Shown: piece after piece, positions 55,162 to 63,649 of the stretch
Position numbering within the stretch: position 1 is the first letter of the stretch
Layout: every line of letters starts with the position of its first letter
Program-made: the position numbers and the translations under genes
Notes under the pieces: generated by a model
The model's input: only the letters and a program-made list of their open reading frames with translations
What the model was told of the DNA's origin: nothing
Databases searched by the model: none
Assembly (NCBI RefSeq): GCF_900104455.1
Contig: NZ_FNHB01000004.1
Location: 15,755 to 79,754 of the forward strand
Source of the DNA: Dendrosporobacter quercicolus
GTDB lineage: Bacteria; Bacillota; Negativicutes; DSM-1736; Dendrosporobacteraceae
Direction of reading: 5' to 3'
Length of the DNA stretch: 64,000 bases

Positions 55162-57129
55162 ATGTTCAACCATTTATTTTCCGCAGGCAGAATAGGCAGC
55201 ATGAAGACTAAAAATCGCATTGTCATGACCGCCATGGGCAACCACTTAGCAAATGCAGACGGCAGCGTATCAGAACGGGATATTGCTTTTTACCGGGCCC
55301 GGGCCCAAGGGGGTGTGGGGCTAATAATTACCGAATGCGCTCTTATTGATGGCGCAAGAGGCAAAGGAAACAATCATCAAATATCGGTGGCGGAGGACCG
55401 ATTTATACCCGGCTTGCAGCAACTGGCCCAGGAGATTCATCGGTATGACGGCAAGGTTGTTGTCCAAATCTATCATCCCGGCCGGCAAGGCATCAGTGCC
55501 GTAAACGGAAATCTACCGATGCTGGCTCCCAGTGAAGTAGAATGCCAGGCGGTGCACCAGCCGACGATAGCCATGACGACGGCGGAAGTAGCGGCTATGG
55601 CAGAGCAGTTTGTCAAAGCCGCAGTCAGAGTAAAAGCAGCCGGGATAGATGGGGTCGAGGTACATGGCGCCCATGGGTACCTGATTAATCAGTTTTTAAG
55701 CCCTTATACCAATAAGCGGGATGATAAATATGGGGGTAGCTTTGAAAACCGGCTGCGATTCCTGGAAGAGATCGTGCTGGGAATCCGGCAGCACTGTGGC
55801 CGGGATTATCCGCTACTGGTCCGGTTGTCAGTGGATGAATTTTTAGGAAATGCGAATGGCTGTGAGCTAGGCTTACAATTGGCTGATGGCGTAAAAATAG
55901 CCCGGCGCCTGGAAAAATTGGGCGTGGATGCAATTGATGTCAGCTCCGGGATATATGAAACCATGAATATGGCCTGGGAGCCTTCATCCTTTAAACAGGG
56001 ATGGAAAAGTTATCTGGCGGAAGCAATCAAGAAAGCAGTAAATATTCCGGTTATAGGCGTGGCGGTGATTAGAGATCCTGAATACGCCGATAAGATGATT
56101 GTCGAGGGAAAGCTTGATTTTGCCGGCTCGGCCAGACAGCATTATGCCGATCCCGAATGGTCCAACAAGGCCAAAGCAGGAAAAGTAGGTGAACTGAGAA
56201 AATGTATATCCTGTCTTCACTGTATGGAAACGCTCATGGCTGCGGACCTGACCTCCATACCCTGCCAATGCGGCATTAATATCCAAAGCGGCAGAGAATT
56301 AGAGTACAGTGATTTTAAACAGGACGGCAATGGACGGATTGTGGCGATCATCGGGGCCGGGCCTGCAGGTCTGGAAGCTGCCCGGGTTTTGGCTATACGC
56401 AAATATAAACCCATTATATTTGAAAAAACCGGTAAAGCAGGTGGGCAGCTGGAGCTTGCCAATAAACCGCCCAAAAAAGATAAGATCAACTGGCTTATCG
56501 GTTATTTAACAGGGCAGGTACAGCAATTAGGTGTGGAAATTCGGTTTAATACGGCGCCCACGCTGTCTGACCTGCAAGCGCTAAAGCCATATGCAATCTT
56601 CATTGCTCAGGGCTCTGAGCCCTTTCGGCCTGAAACCGTTCCCGGCATCACTGGCCAGGAAGTGGTGGGTGCTGCGGAAATACTGAGCGGAAAAATAACA
56701 GTAACAGGCAAAAAAGTGGCGATTATCGGTTCTGGCATGACCGGCCTGGAAACAGCGCATCTGCTGGCTGAAAATGAAAATGAGGTCAGTATCTTTGAGA
56801 TGGCCGCTACGATCGGGCCGGGATTGTATTTTCAGAATCTCATTGACGTAATGAGCCATCTCGGGAATTTAAACGTAAAGCTGCATCCCAAGCATAAACT
56901 TTTGCAAATAGATAATGGCAGGGCGCTTTTTGAAATCATGACAAATGGCGAAAAGAAAGAATATAAATTTGATGCCATTGTAATTAGCCTGGGAACAAAA
57001 CCAAATGCAGCATTAGTCAAAGAAATTAAAGAAAACTTCGAGCAGGTCTATATCCTGGGAGACGCTTTAAAGGCAGGCAGAATTCGGGATGCAATGGAGA
57101 CCGGTTTTGTAAGCGCCTATAATTTGTAA
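55162..57129 (+). CDS. Old-Yellow-Enzyme-type Fe-S flavoprotein (enoate/dienoyl-CoA reductase family)
   Basis: A 655-residue two-domain enzyme. Residues 1-350 form an FMN TIM barrel (VQIYHPGRQG, DGVEVHGAHGYLINQFLSPYTNKRDDKYGGSFENRLRFL). A Fe-S motif C-x2-C-x2-C-x13-C is at about 340-365 (RKCISCLHCMETL). A GAGPAGLEAARV dinucleotide fold begins near 395, and a second GSGMTGLETA near 525. The cysteine spacing is closer to trimethylamine dehydrogenase than to FadH. Relatives reduce enoates or dienoyl-CoA or act in bile-acid or amine metabolism. It forms a unit with the alcohol dehydrogenase 16 bases downstream. Confidence 0.88.
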   Translation: MFNHLFSAGRIGSMKTKNRIVMTAMGNHLANADGSVSERDIAFYRARAQGGVGLIITECALIDGARGKGNNHQISVAEDRFIPGLQQLAQEIHRYDGKVVVQIYHPGRQGISAVNGNLPMLAPSEVECQAVHQPTIAMTTAEVAAMAEQFVKAAVRVKAAGIDGVEVHGAHGYLINQFLSPYTNKRDDKYGGSFENRLRFLEEIVLGIRQHCGRDYPLLVRLSVDEFLGNANGCELGLQLADGVKIARRLEKLGVDAIDVSSGIYETMNMAWEPSSFKQGWKSYLAEAIKKAVNIPVIGVAVIRDPEYADKMIVEGKLDFAGSARQHYADPEWSNKAKAGKVGELRKCISCLHCMETLMAADLTSIPCQCGINIQSGRELEYSDFKQDGNGRIVAIIGAGPAGLEAARVLAIRKYKPIIFEKTGKAGGQLELANKPPKKDKINWLIGYLTGQVQQLGVEIRFNTAPTLSDLQALKPYAIFIAQGSEPFRPETVPGITGQEVVGAAEILSGKITVTGKKVAIIGSGMTGLETAHLLAENENEVSIFEMAATIGPGLYFQNLIDVMSHLGNLNVKLHPKHKLLQIDNGRALFEIMTNGEKKEYKFDAIVISLGTKPNAALVKEIKENFEQVYILGDALKAGRIRDAMETGFVSAYNL

Positions 57130-57145
57130 AACAGGGGGGATACAA

Positions 57146-58291
57146 ATGGGAAGATATGTACAAACATGCCCGATCATTTATGGGGCCGGAACAGTCAGCT
57201 TGCTGGGGGAAGAAGTAAAGAAGCTGGGATGTTCAAAAGTCTTGCTGGTTTCTGACAACATTGTTGCCGGACTGCAAATTTATGAAAAATGCAAAAACAG
57301 CTTGCTGAAGGCCGGTCTGGACTTTGTGGAGTTTACTGAAATAATTCCTGATCCTCCAGATTATATTATAAACCGGGGCGGCGAGCTAGCCAGAACTGAA
57401 AAAATTGACGGTATAATAGCTATAGGCGGCGGCAGCCCCATGGATGCCGCCAAAGGAATGAATGTTTTAATCAATAACCCGGGTACTGTTAATCAATATT
57501 TTGGCAATCCTTTTTATGTTCCGGGCGTGCCTGTGGTGATGGTGGTGACCACTGCGGGGACCGGCAGTGAAAGCACTTCTGTAGGTGTAATAACAGATAC
57601 CGAAAATAATGTTAAAAATTCGGTAATTTGCAATGCTGCGTTAGGCATACTGGATCCGGAAGCGACAGTCACCGCACCGCCGGAACTGACAGCCTATACC
57701 GGCCTGGATACCTTGGCCCACGCTGCCGAGGCCATTACCGCCAAAATACCCAATCCAAAATCGGAATTGCTGGCGTCAGAGGCTATAAAAAAAGTCGTTG
57801 CCAATCTTCAACTGGCTATTGTCGACGGACAAAATATAGCAGCCCGCGGCGAGCTGTTGCTGGCAAGCAATTTCGCCGGCCTAGCCTTCAATGACGCCTT
57901 AGTGCATTTAGGACACGCCATCGCCCATGCGGTGGGAGCTAAATTCCATATAACCCATGGTATTGTCTGTGCTTTGGCCCTGCCGGAAGTGATGAAATAT
58001 GCTGCTGATATCAACAGATGGAAAGTCAAAATTGTCGGGGACGCCATGGGGATTCGGTTTAGCGGCCAAGAAAGCTCTCAGGAAGTGGGCGAACTGGTGG
58101 CTCAGGGGATACGGGAGTTTGCTAAACAGTTCAATATTAAATCCTTTGCAGCTTTAGGCATAGCCAGAGAAGAGCTGCTGGCGGTAACACCGCTAGTTTT
58201 TAACGATGCCTGCTACAATTTTGTACCTAAAGAATTGACCAATGCCGAGGTCAAAGGCATACTGGGGAATATCTACGACAATTATAAATAG
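57146..58291 (+). CDS. Iron-containing (type III) alcohol dehydrogenase
   Basis: A 381-residue NAD(P)-dependent dehydrogenase. The dinucleotide motif IAIGGGSPMDAAKGMNVLIN is at about 92-110, TTAGTGSESTSVGVITD follows, and the metal ligands lie in GLDTLAHAAEA and GHAIAHAVGAKFHITHG. The ATG at 57146 is preceded by AGGGGGGA and lies 16 bases after the flavoprotein. It interconverts an alcohol and an aldehyde or ketone; together with the flavoprotein an unsaturated substrate is plausible. Probably controlled by the LysR gene downstream. Confidence 0.92.
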   Translation: MGRYVQTCPIIYGAGTVSLLGEEVKKLGCSKVLLVSDNIVAGLQIYEKCKNSLLKAGLDFVEFTEIIPDPPDYIINRGGELARTEKIDGIIAIGGGSPMDAAKGMNVLINNPGTVNQYFGNPFYVPGVPVVMVVTTAGTGSESTSVGVITDTENNVKNSVICNAALGILDPEATVTAPPELTAYTGLDTLAHAAEAITAKIPNPKSELLASEAIKKVVANLQLAIVDGQNIAARGELLLASNFAGLAFNDALVHLGHAIAHAVGAKFHITHGIVCALALPEVMKYAADINRWKVKIVGDAMGIRFSGQESSQEVGELVAQGIREFAKQFNIKSFAALGIAREELLAVTPLVFNDACYNFVPKELTNAEVKGILGNIYDNYK

Positions 58292-58321
58292 AGCTGGATA
58301 TTATTCATTGTGCTGCCTGGA

Positions 58322-58417
58322 CTTGTACGATATAATTACAGTACAAGCCTCGAGTACCTTGGCCGGGTTGAAACTTTCCGCAAGCTAAGCACCGTTTTAA
58401 TCCACTCAAGGTACTCG
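58322..58417 (+). promoter_or_regulatory. Nested inverted repeats before the LysR gene
   Basis: A 7-bp hairpin CTTGTAC/GTACAAG (about 58323-58347) is followed by CGAGTACCTTG (58351-58361), whose perfect complement CAAGGTACTCG lies at 58407-58417. They may form the terminator of the dehydrogenase gene or a LysR binding region. Confidence 0.4.
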
Positions 58418-58446
58418 TTGTGGGATTAACATGATTAGGTGATATT

Positions 58447-59334
58447 ATGGATATAGTCACTTTAAAATACTTTGTGAAAGTATGTGAAAATAAAAGTTTT
58501 ACTAAATCCTCCCGGGAATTATTTATAACCCAGCAGGCTTTAAGCAGAATTATTGGCAATCTGGAAAAGGAGATTGCCTCGCCCCTCTTTAATCGAAGCC
58601 ATATCGGCGTCAGTCTCACGGAAATGGGGCAATATCTTTACCCGAGAGCCAAAGCAATGATCGAGGTCTTTGAAGAATTCCAGGAGGAAACTTATATTGA
58701 GGCAAAAAAGCAGAAACAGAGCATAAAAATGGGATTTTCTCCCGGTACCTTGCAGATTTTGGGGGCCAAGGAATTACTAGAGTTTACTGATAAACATGAT
58801 GATATCAATCTTAAAATTTCCGAATATTCCGATGTTTCTTGTGAAGCGAACGTGCTGAATGAAACGCTGGATACCGCCTTCACCATTAATCCGCATAATG
58901 CAGTTGATTTTCATTATTATTCATTGATAAAGGATCATTTTGTGGCTGTAGTTAATAAAAGTAATCCTATTGCCCAAAAAGAGAGCATCTCTTTTGAAGA
59001 CCTCAGGGAGGAAAGTTTAATCCTTTTGGACGATACTTTTCGTATGCAGCTTGTAGTTGCAGAACACTTTAAGAAAGCCGGAATTAGGCCCCGGGTGTAT
59101 AGCCGGTGCAATCATGATTTAAACACGGCCTATGATTTTGTGGCCTTAAATAAAGGGATTTTTATTTTTGTAAACAGCTTGGCAAAAATAGATGCTTATG
59201 ATGAGCTTGTCCGCATTCCTATCAGCGTACCTACGGCCTTTTGGGATTTAGGCTTTATTATAAAAAAAGATAAGAAAATAAGCCAACCGTTAAAAAAGTT
59301 TATGAGCTATTTTTTTAGGAAGCCCCATTTATGA
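58447..59334 (+). CDS. LysR-family transcriptional regulator
   Basis: A 295-residue LysR protein with N-terminal winged helix (residues 1-60: MDIVTLKYFVKVCENKSFTKSSRELFITQQALSRIIGNLEKEIASPLFNRS) and a co-inducer-binding domain from about 90 (IKMGFSPGTLQILGAKELLEF). It follows the flavoprotein and dehydrogenase genes in the same direction, separated by inverted repeats, and probably activates them. The inducer is unknown. Confidence 0.9.
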   Translation: MDIVTLKYFVKVCENKSFTKSSRELFITQQALSRIIGNLEKEIASPLFNRSHIGVSLTEMGQYLYPRAKAMIEVFEEFQEETYIEAKKQKQSIKMGFSPGTLQILGAKELLEFTDKHDDINLKISEYSDVSCEANVLNETLDTAFTINPHNAVDFHYYSLIKDHFVAVVNKSNPIAQKESISFEDLREESLILLDDTFRMQLVVAEHFKKAGIRPRVYSRCNHDLNTAYDFVALNKGIFIFVNSLAKIDAYDELVRIPISVPTAFWDLGFIIKKDKKISQPLKKFMSYFFRKPHL

Positions 59335-59429
59335 TTGTCATTATTAAATAGAAACAAGATATTCCTGCCGTTTGCAGAAGATTCTTTTATATAGACAGGT
59401 GCAAGCCCGCCTCCTTTGGACAAATGGGA

Positions 59430-59625
59430 TGTCAGGCTGTCCCAAAATAGTTAATGTAGAGAGTGGCGGAAAAATGATATAAACCTCCGGTGTCTGATAA
59501 AATTAAAACAGTGGAGGTTTAGAAAAATGCTCCCAAAAGAAAAGAACTTAATGAGGCAGTTGATCGAAGAACGCGGTATCAGGGATATCGCTGGCGTTCA
59601 GGCCTTAGGTGAGGAGCTCCTATGA
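59430..59625 (+). pseudogene. IS256-family transposase remnant
   Basis: Bases 59527-59625 encode MLPKEKNLMRQLIEERG and then IRDIAGVQALGEELL before a stop. The start of this frame resembles the N-terminus of IS256-type Mutator transposases. The remaining 350 or so residues are missing. The preceding GGCTGTCCCAAAAT stretch (from about 59434) resembles an IS256-family end. The stop overlaps the ATG of the HEAT-repeat gene (ATGA). Confidence 0.6.
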
Positions 59626-60173
59626 GCAATATCATTGATAAGTTAAAAAGTGGAGATTTGAGATCAATTGGAAAAGTGAAAGAGGTTGTCGAGAATATTC
59701 TGCAGGACAATGCTTTATTTGAAGCTGTTTTTAATGCCATAAGTAATGAAGATGCTGGCGTTAGAATGCGGGCTTCTGATGCAATAGAAAAGGTATCGCG
59801 GGTATGTCCTCAAAATTTGCAGCCATTTAAACATGAAATAATTCATGTTATCTCTAAAATTGAACAACAGGAAGTCAGGTGGCATGTTGCACAAATGCTG
59901 CCCAGACTTGCGTTAGAAGGAAATGAAATAGCCCAGGTTGTGAATTTATTGACTTCATGGGCGGATAATAGTAAGAGTAATATTGTAAAAGTAAATTCAC
60001 TTCAGTCATTAGCCGATCTTGCTGAGACCTATGTCGAATATAAACCTTTTGTTAAAACCAAGATTGAAGAATTAATGGTAATTGGAAGTGCTGCAATAAG
60101 AAGCAGAGGGAAAAAATTACTAAAAACCTTGAATACACAAAAACATAGAAATATTAATTTGCGCCTGTCCTAA
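59622..60173 (+). CDS. HEAT-repeat protein
   Basis: A 183-residue all-helical protein with three to four HEAT-like repeats: LFEAVFNAISNEDAGVRMRASDAIEKVSRV, FKHEIIHVISKIEQQEVRWHVAQMLPRLAL and IVKVNSLQSLADLAETYVEYKPFV. It is probably a protein-protein interaction scaffold; no catalytic motif is seen. It starts at the ATGA overlap with the transposase remnant and is flanked by a deleted RAYT element, so it lies in an accessory segment. Its upstream control is unclear because the IS remnant has replaced it. Confidence 0.8.
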   Translation: MSNIIDKLKSGDLRSIGKVKEVVENILQDNALFEAVFNAISNEDAGVRMRASDAIEKVSRVCPQNLQPFKHEIIHVISKIEQQEVRWHVAQMLPRLALEGNEIAQVVNLLTSWADNSKSNIVKVNSLQSLADLAETYVEYKPFVKTKIEELMVIGSAAIRSRGKKLLKTLNTQKHRNINLRLS

Positions 60174-60516
60174 CCAGCCCAGGACAAATGGGGACGTTCC
60201 TTTTCTGTCACATTTGATATACTATCATCAGTGGTGATGAGGAATGGAAGACAAGCGCGGCACTTAAGCAGTAGCAGCTTTTAACATGTAGTTTTCGAGG
60301 TGTTGAACGTCTACACATTTGGGGTTGCAAGAAAAAAAGTCTATTTGGATATCTCGTGGCGTAATCGCAAAAGTTGACAAAAAAGGAACGTCCCTTCTGT
60401 CATTCTTCTGTCATTCTATGTGAGTTTGAGAATGGCCTCAAAGGACGTAAGATACTTATATCAACATCATACTGTTATTAAAGTAATCTATTGGTTAAGC
60501 AAGGGGAATTTAGCAT
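60174..60516 (+). mobile_element. Internally deleted, non-autonomous RAYT element
   Basis: From 60191 to 60394 lies an element with 20-bp terminal inverted repeats, GGGACGTTCCTTTTCTGTCA and TGACAAAAAAGGAACGTCCC, with one mismatch. Inside, the left 120 bases match the start of the intact RAYT element at 54.2 kb, but one G is lost after the ATG. The right end matches its last codons, read as TATCTCGTGGCGTAATCGCA and AAAGTTGAC. Some 650 bases are missing between. The rest of the gap to 60516 holds nothing recognisable. Confidence 0.75.
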
Positions 60517-61293
60517 ATGTTTGTTGCAGAAATTACATTTATTCAGCAAGAAGAAATAGAAAATAGCGATCAAATTCCAGCGGCATTAGAATTTCTATTA
60601 GGTGCTTTGCGCATGAATGGTCAGATATTGGGACGAGAATATCCTATTGCCAATCGGGCAAATGAATATCGTTCCTATGTATTAATACCTGAACTAGTCG
60701 CATTAAATGCAGAAAGAGCAAACTCTTATGTATTAGATGCTATAAAGCAACTAAAAAAGTTGGGTATTGAATATTCATGGGAAATAATTGGTAGCGAACC
60801 GGAATGTATACCTCAATGTAGCTGTACGCAACAAACATCATTCATTCTTTATACAACTTATCTTGCACTTGAGGCGCCGTTACGCTGTGGAGATTGCTTT
60901 GGGATAGTTCCGTTGTATAGAATACCAGCAACAAAGAATGATGAGTATTCTGATATTCTTAGCTGGGAGAGTGACTATAAAGCATGTGATACTTTGCAAA
61001 TGAATTGTTCAACCGGAGAAAAGTTTGGGATAGCTCAGCTATCAAAGCATGATAGTAGTCTGTCGCAAAGAGGTATTGCCATTTGCAAACAAATTACTGC
61101 AGCAACTGGAATACCAACCTATTATTATTTACTTAGAGTTTCAGGACGAAGTAAACGGTCGGAATTGAAAATTAAGTGCCCCTCTTGTAACGACGAATGG
61201 CTGCTTCGAGAACCTCTTCATAGATTATTTGATTTCCAATGTGACAATTGTCGGCTATTATCTAATATTGCCTGGTCAATTCGCTCAAAATAA
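60517..61293 (+). CDS. DUF2310 zinc-ribbon protein
   Basis: A 258-residue protein matching the DUF2310 (Zn-ribbon-containing, possibly nucleic-acid-binding) family. The last 50 residues hold IKCPSCNDEWLL and FQCDNCRLL, a four-cysteine zinc ribbon. Two more pairs occur in PQCSCTQQ and LRCGDCFGIVPLY. The central DTLQMNCSTGEKFGIAQLSKHDSSLSQRGIAICKQI segment is typical. Members are scattered in genomes as accessory genes; function unknown. The next gene begins 13 bases after its stop. Confidence 0.82.
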   Translation: MFVAEITFIQQEEIENSDQIPAALEFLLGALRMNGQILGREYPIANRANEYRSYVLIPELVALNAERANSYVLDAIKQLKKLGIEYSWEIIGSEPECIPQCSCTQQTSFILYTTYLALEAPLRCGDCFGIVPLYRIPATKNDEYSDILSWESDYKACDTLQMNCSTGEKFGIAQLSKHDSSLSQRGIAICKQITAATGIPTYYYLLRVSGRSKRSELKIKCPSCNDEWLLREPLHRLFDFQCDNCRLLSNIAWSIRSK

Positions 61294-61306
61294 TAATTTT
61301 TACGAT

Positions 61307-61663
61307 ATGGAGGATGCGACTATTAAACTATTATTTATATGCAGTAAAAATAAGTGGCGTAGTCTGACTGCGGAAAAAATATTCCACGGTATCAATGGAT
61401 ATGAAGTTAGGTCAGCAGGGACAGAAGATAAGGCTCGTGTAAAAATAACAAGAGGACATATCGGTTGGGCGGATTTAATTTTTGTAATGGAGAAGAAGCA
61501 TGTAAGACGCTTACAAGAGCGTTTTGGTGATGTGCTTTTCCGCAAGAAGATGATCTGTCTTAACATTCCTGATGATTATCAATTTATGGATAGCGAACTG
61601 GTTGATATTCTTGTATCCAGGGTATCCGAATATGTGGAGTTGCCGGCGATGAATAGTAATTAA
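61307..61663 (+). CDS. Low-molecular-weight protein tyrosine phosphatase-like protein
   Basis: A 118-residue protein with a P-loop C-x5-R-S: FICSKNKWRSLTAEKIF, Cys12 and Arg18. It continues with EVRSAGTEDKARVKI, ADLIFVMEKKHVRRLQERF and a late IPDDYQFMD that could supply the general acid Asp. It is shorter than canonical LMW-PTPs (about 150 residues) and lacks the classic DPY loop, as in the family often annotated as protein phosphatases of the arsenate-reductase fold. Start ATG 61307, 13 bases after the DUF2310 stop. Confidence 0.82.
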   Translation: MEDATIKLLFICSKNKWRSLTAEKIFHGINGYEVRSAGTEDKARVKITRGHIGWADLIFVMEKKHVRRLQERFGDVLFRKKMICLNIPDDYQFMDSELVDILVSRVSEYVELPAMNSN

Positions 61664-62019
61664 TAGCTCAGTTGGTCGATTGCTAGAATGGACATTGGTC
61701 AGTTTTTTGACTAATGTCCATTAATATTCAGTGGCATGTACTGGAACGACCGATGGGCTTCGAAGTGCTTGGATTTATTTGGTCTTCTGAGTTTGTATTA
61801 TGCTGGACCAGTAACCTACCTAACGGGAGTTGCTGGCTGTTGGTCGGTGATTGGCCCTTCCGCTCTATCATAACGAATATAACAGGCTAACAAAAGTTGC
61901 CAACCAGCTGTCAATTTGCAGATACATATAAAAAAATTTTGGTATTGAGCAAAAGAATTGAATTTAGCTTAAAGGAAATACTAGGCTTAATTGGATAATT
62001 TCAAGGAGGCTGATGGGGT
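61664..62019 (+). other. Intergenic region with a 15-bp hairpin
   Basis: At 61687-61722 AATGGACATT pairs with AATGTCCATT and continues for five more pairs around a T-rich loop (about 15 bp). It is terminator-like but lacks a T-tract. The following 300 bases show no gene or clear structure. Confidence 0.55.
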
Positions 62020-62574
62020 ATGAGCAATCAAATATTATTATGGTCTATGTTAGTCGTTCCCTGGCTGTCTTTATTTTTTATGAATAAAGAAGATTTAAAA
62101 CGATATATGCCTGTTGGCGTGCTTGCAGTAGCTACCAGTGTAATCATCGGTGATGTGGGTAGCAGTTTAGGGTTTTGGATTGTTAGGGAAACGGCCTATC
62201 CTCTTTATCATATCATGCCCTTTAATATTGGTTTGAATTTGGCCTTAACAATGTGGGTATTTAAGTTTAGCTACCACCAATTTTGGCTATATATGATTAC
62301 GAATGCAGTATTGGATTTGAGCTTTAATTTTTTTCTTTTCCAGTTTATCCTTTCCAGCCGGGGCATCTTTCATTTAGTTAACATTTCTCCTTTTCAGAGT
62401 TTTCTTATCACCACGACCCATGCGCTCTTACTTTATGGATATCAAAAGTGGCAAGAAGGTATTTTCATGCGTTCGGTTAGCCCTGCTTCCTCGCAGTATT
62501 TACAACCTGCATTAGCGAAGCCGTTACCTCAGGACAGAGCAGAAAATGGTTTGAAGAACGAAAATGATGAATAA
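62020..62574 (+). CDS. CBO0543-family integral membrane protein
   Basis: A 184-residue protein with five or six hydrophobic helices (for example ILLWSMLVVPWLSLFF, VGVLAVATSVIIGDVGSSLGFWI, PFNIGLNLALTMWVFKF, FLITTTHALLLYGY). It ends in a hydrophilic tail of about 35 residues. It resembles the CBO0543 family seen in spore-forming Firmicutes; no function is established to my knowledge. ATG 62020 follows AAGGAGG. Terminator-like hairpin about 115 bases downstream. Confidence 0.75.
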   Translation: MSNQILLWSMLVVPWLSLFFMNKEDLKRYMPVGVLAVATSVIIGDVGSSLGFWIVRETAYPLYHIMPFNIGLNLALTMWVFKFSYHQFWLYMITNAVLDLSFNFFLFQFILSSRGIFHLVNISPFQSFLITTTHALLLYGYQKWQEGIFMRSVSPASSQYLQPALAKPLPQDRAENGLKNENDE

Positions 62575-62687
62575 GCTGAATTTGCCGCGCATTACTTTTA
62601 CCCCGTTCCAGGCAGCAGGACTAACTTGCGGCAAGAGGTAAATAGTCGTAGTATTCTTCCAGAAATTTCGCCGTTGTTTAAAGCCGG

Positions 62688-62715
62688 CCGGGCTGCTTTG
62701 CAGCCTGGTTTTTCT
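62688..62715 (+). terminator. Terminator after the CBO0543-type gene
   Basis: CCGGGCTGC and GCAGCCTGG pair (one G-U) around TTT, followed by TTTTTC. Confidence 0.7.
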
Positions 62716-63649
62716 TTCGGCCATTATGCTGTAAATGCTAGTTTATACCGCTGCTGGACGCTAATGGCTGACTTTTTTTGCATTGCCCGGGCAATACCAT
62801 GCTATGGTTCCGCCCTTCGGAAAGGGTTCGTCTGCCTGTCTAATCGGTATTATATCCTGAAAACCGATCATAAAATCATAAGTCTGCCGTATGGATGGAT
62901 TTTAGGCTTTCCCATATACGGTATAGACGCCGAGCATAGCTTAAGCTTCTACCTTCAAGGGCGGATGTCTCCGCCAGTCCCGGACCAGTTATGGCGTCTA
63001 TGCAGTTTAGGTATGAACCCAGTACCAATCGTCGGGCTCGCCTACTTCCTGTGTCCCCTAAAAGCAAAGGTAACAGTCTTTTTCGTCCTGCTTACTTGTC
63101 ATCGCCTTCATATCCCGCTCTGCGCGGCGCTTCACCGCTGAGGCCCCAAAATCCTTGCATGTTTATCCCTGTTTAAATGACTCTGCGGTACTGATTTGAT
63201 TCTAATATTACTGCTGCTTTGGCCAGCTTGACCGTAAGCTCATTACCAGCAAAACTACGCAAGGCGTTAGCTGTAAAAAATTTAATATATTAACAAATTT
63301 TTTCAATTTAACTGTTGCATATATGGGAAAAAATAAAGGAATTTTAGCAAAAGTACAGAATATAGGCACAAATAAACATATATAAACACAAATAAACATA
63401 GTGTGACGTTTGATTAAGTTGCCGCGTCAATGGTCAATCCGTGTGGACTTTAACTTAGTGCAGAGATGCGACCCCGGAAGAAACTCTTTTCTTTGGTGGT
63501 GAAGATATGCAGTAATTCGCAGTGTTTATGAATTGAATAGATTTTTTGGCAGCCTGTTTAGTAGTTATGTAGCAAATATGGTAAAAGAGGGTTCTTCTGT
63601 TGAAATAGCTTTAATTGTTTAACTCTTAAAGAGGAAGGCGCGATCATTG
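62716..63649. other. Gene-free kilobase with a structured element
   Basis: No frame here has a ribosome site and protein-like composition; overlapping frames on both strands between 62740 and 63180 look artefactual. At 62924-63005 ATAGACGCC and GGCGTCTAT enclose AGCTTAAGCT and a GGCGGA/TCCGCC hairpin, a multibranched structure. The segment from 62740 to 63170 is GC-richer than its flanks, suggesting an inserted non-coding element. From 63290 the sequence becomes very AT-rich, with a repeated ACAAATAAACATA, probably the upstream region of the chemoreceptor. Confidence 0.45.

Noticed and set aside
62626-63176. Several overlapping frames of 60-171 codons on both strands
   Set aside because: No ribosome sites, low-complexity Pro/Ser/Arg composition and coverage of strong hairpins; regarded as non-coding.
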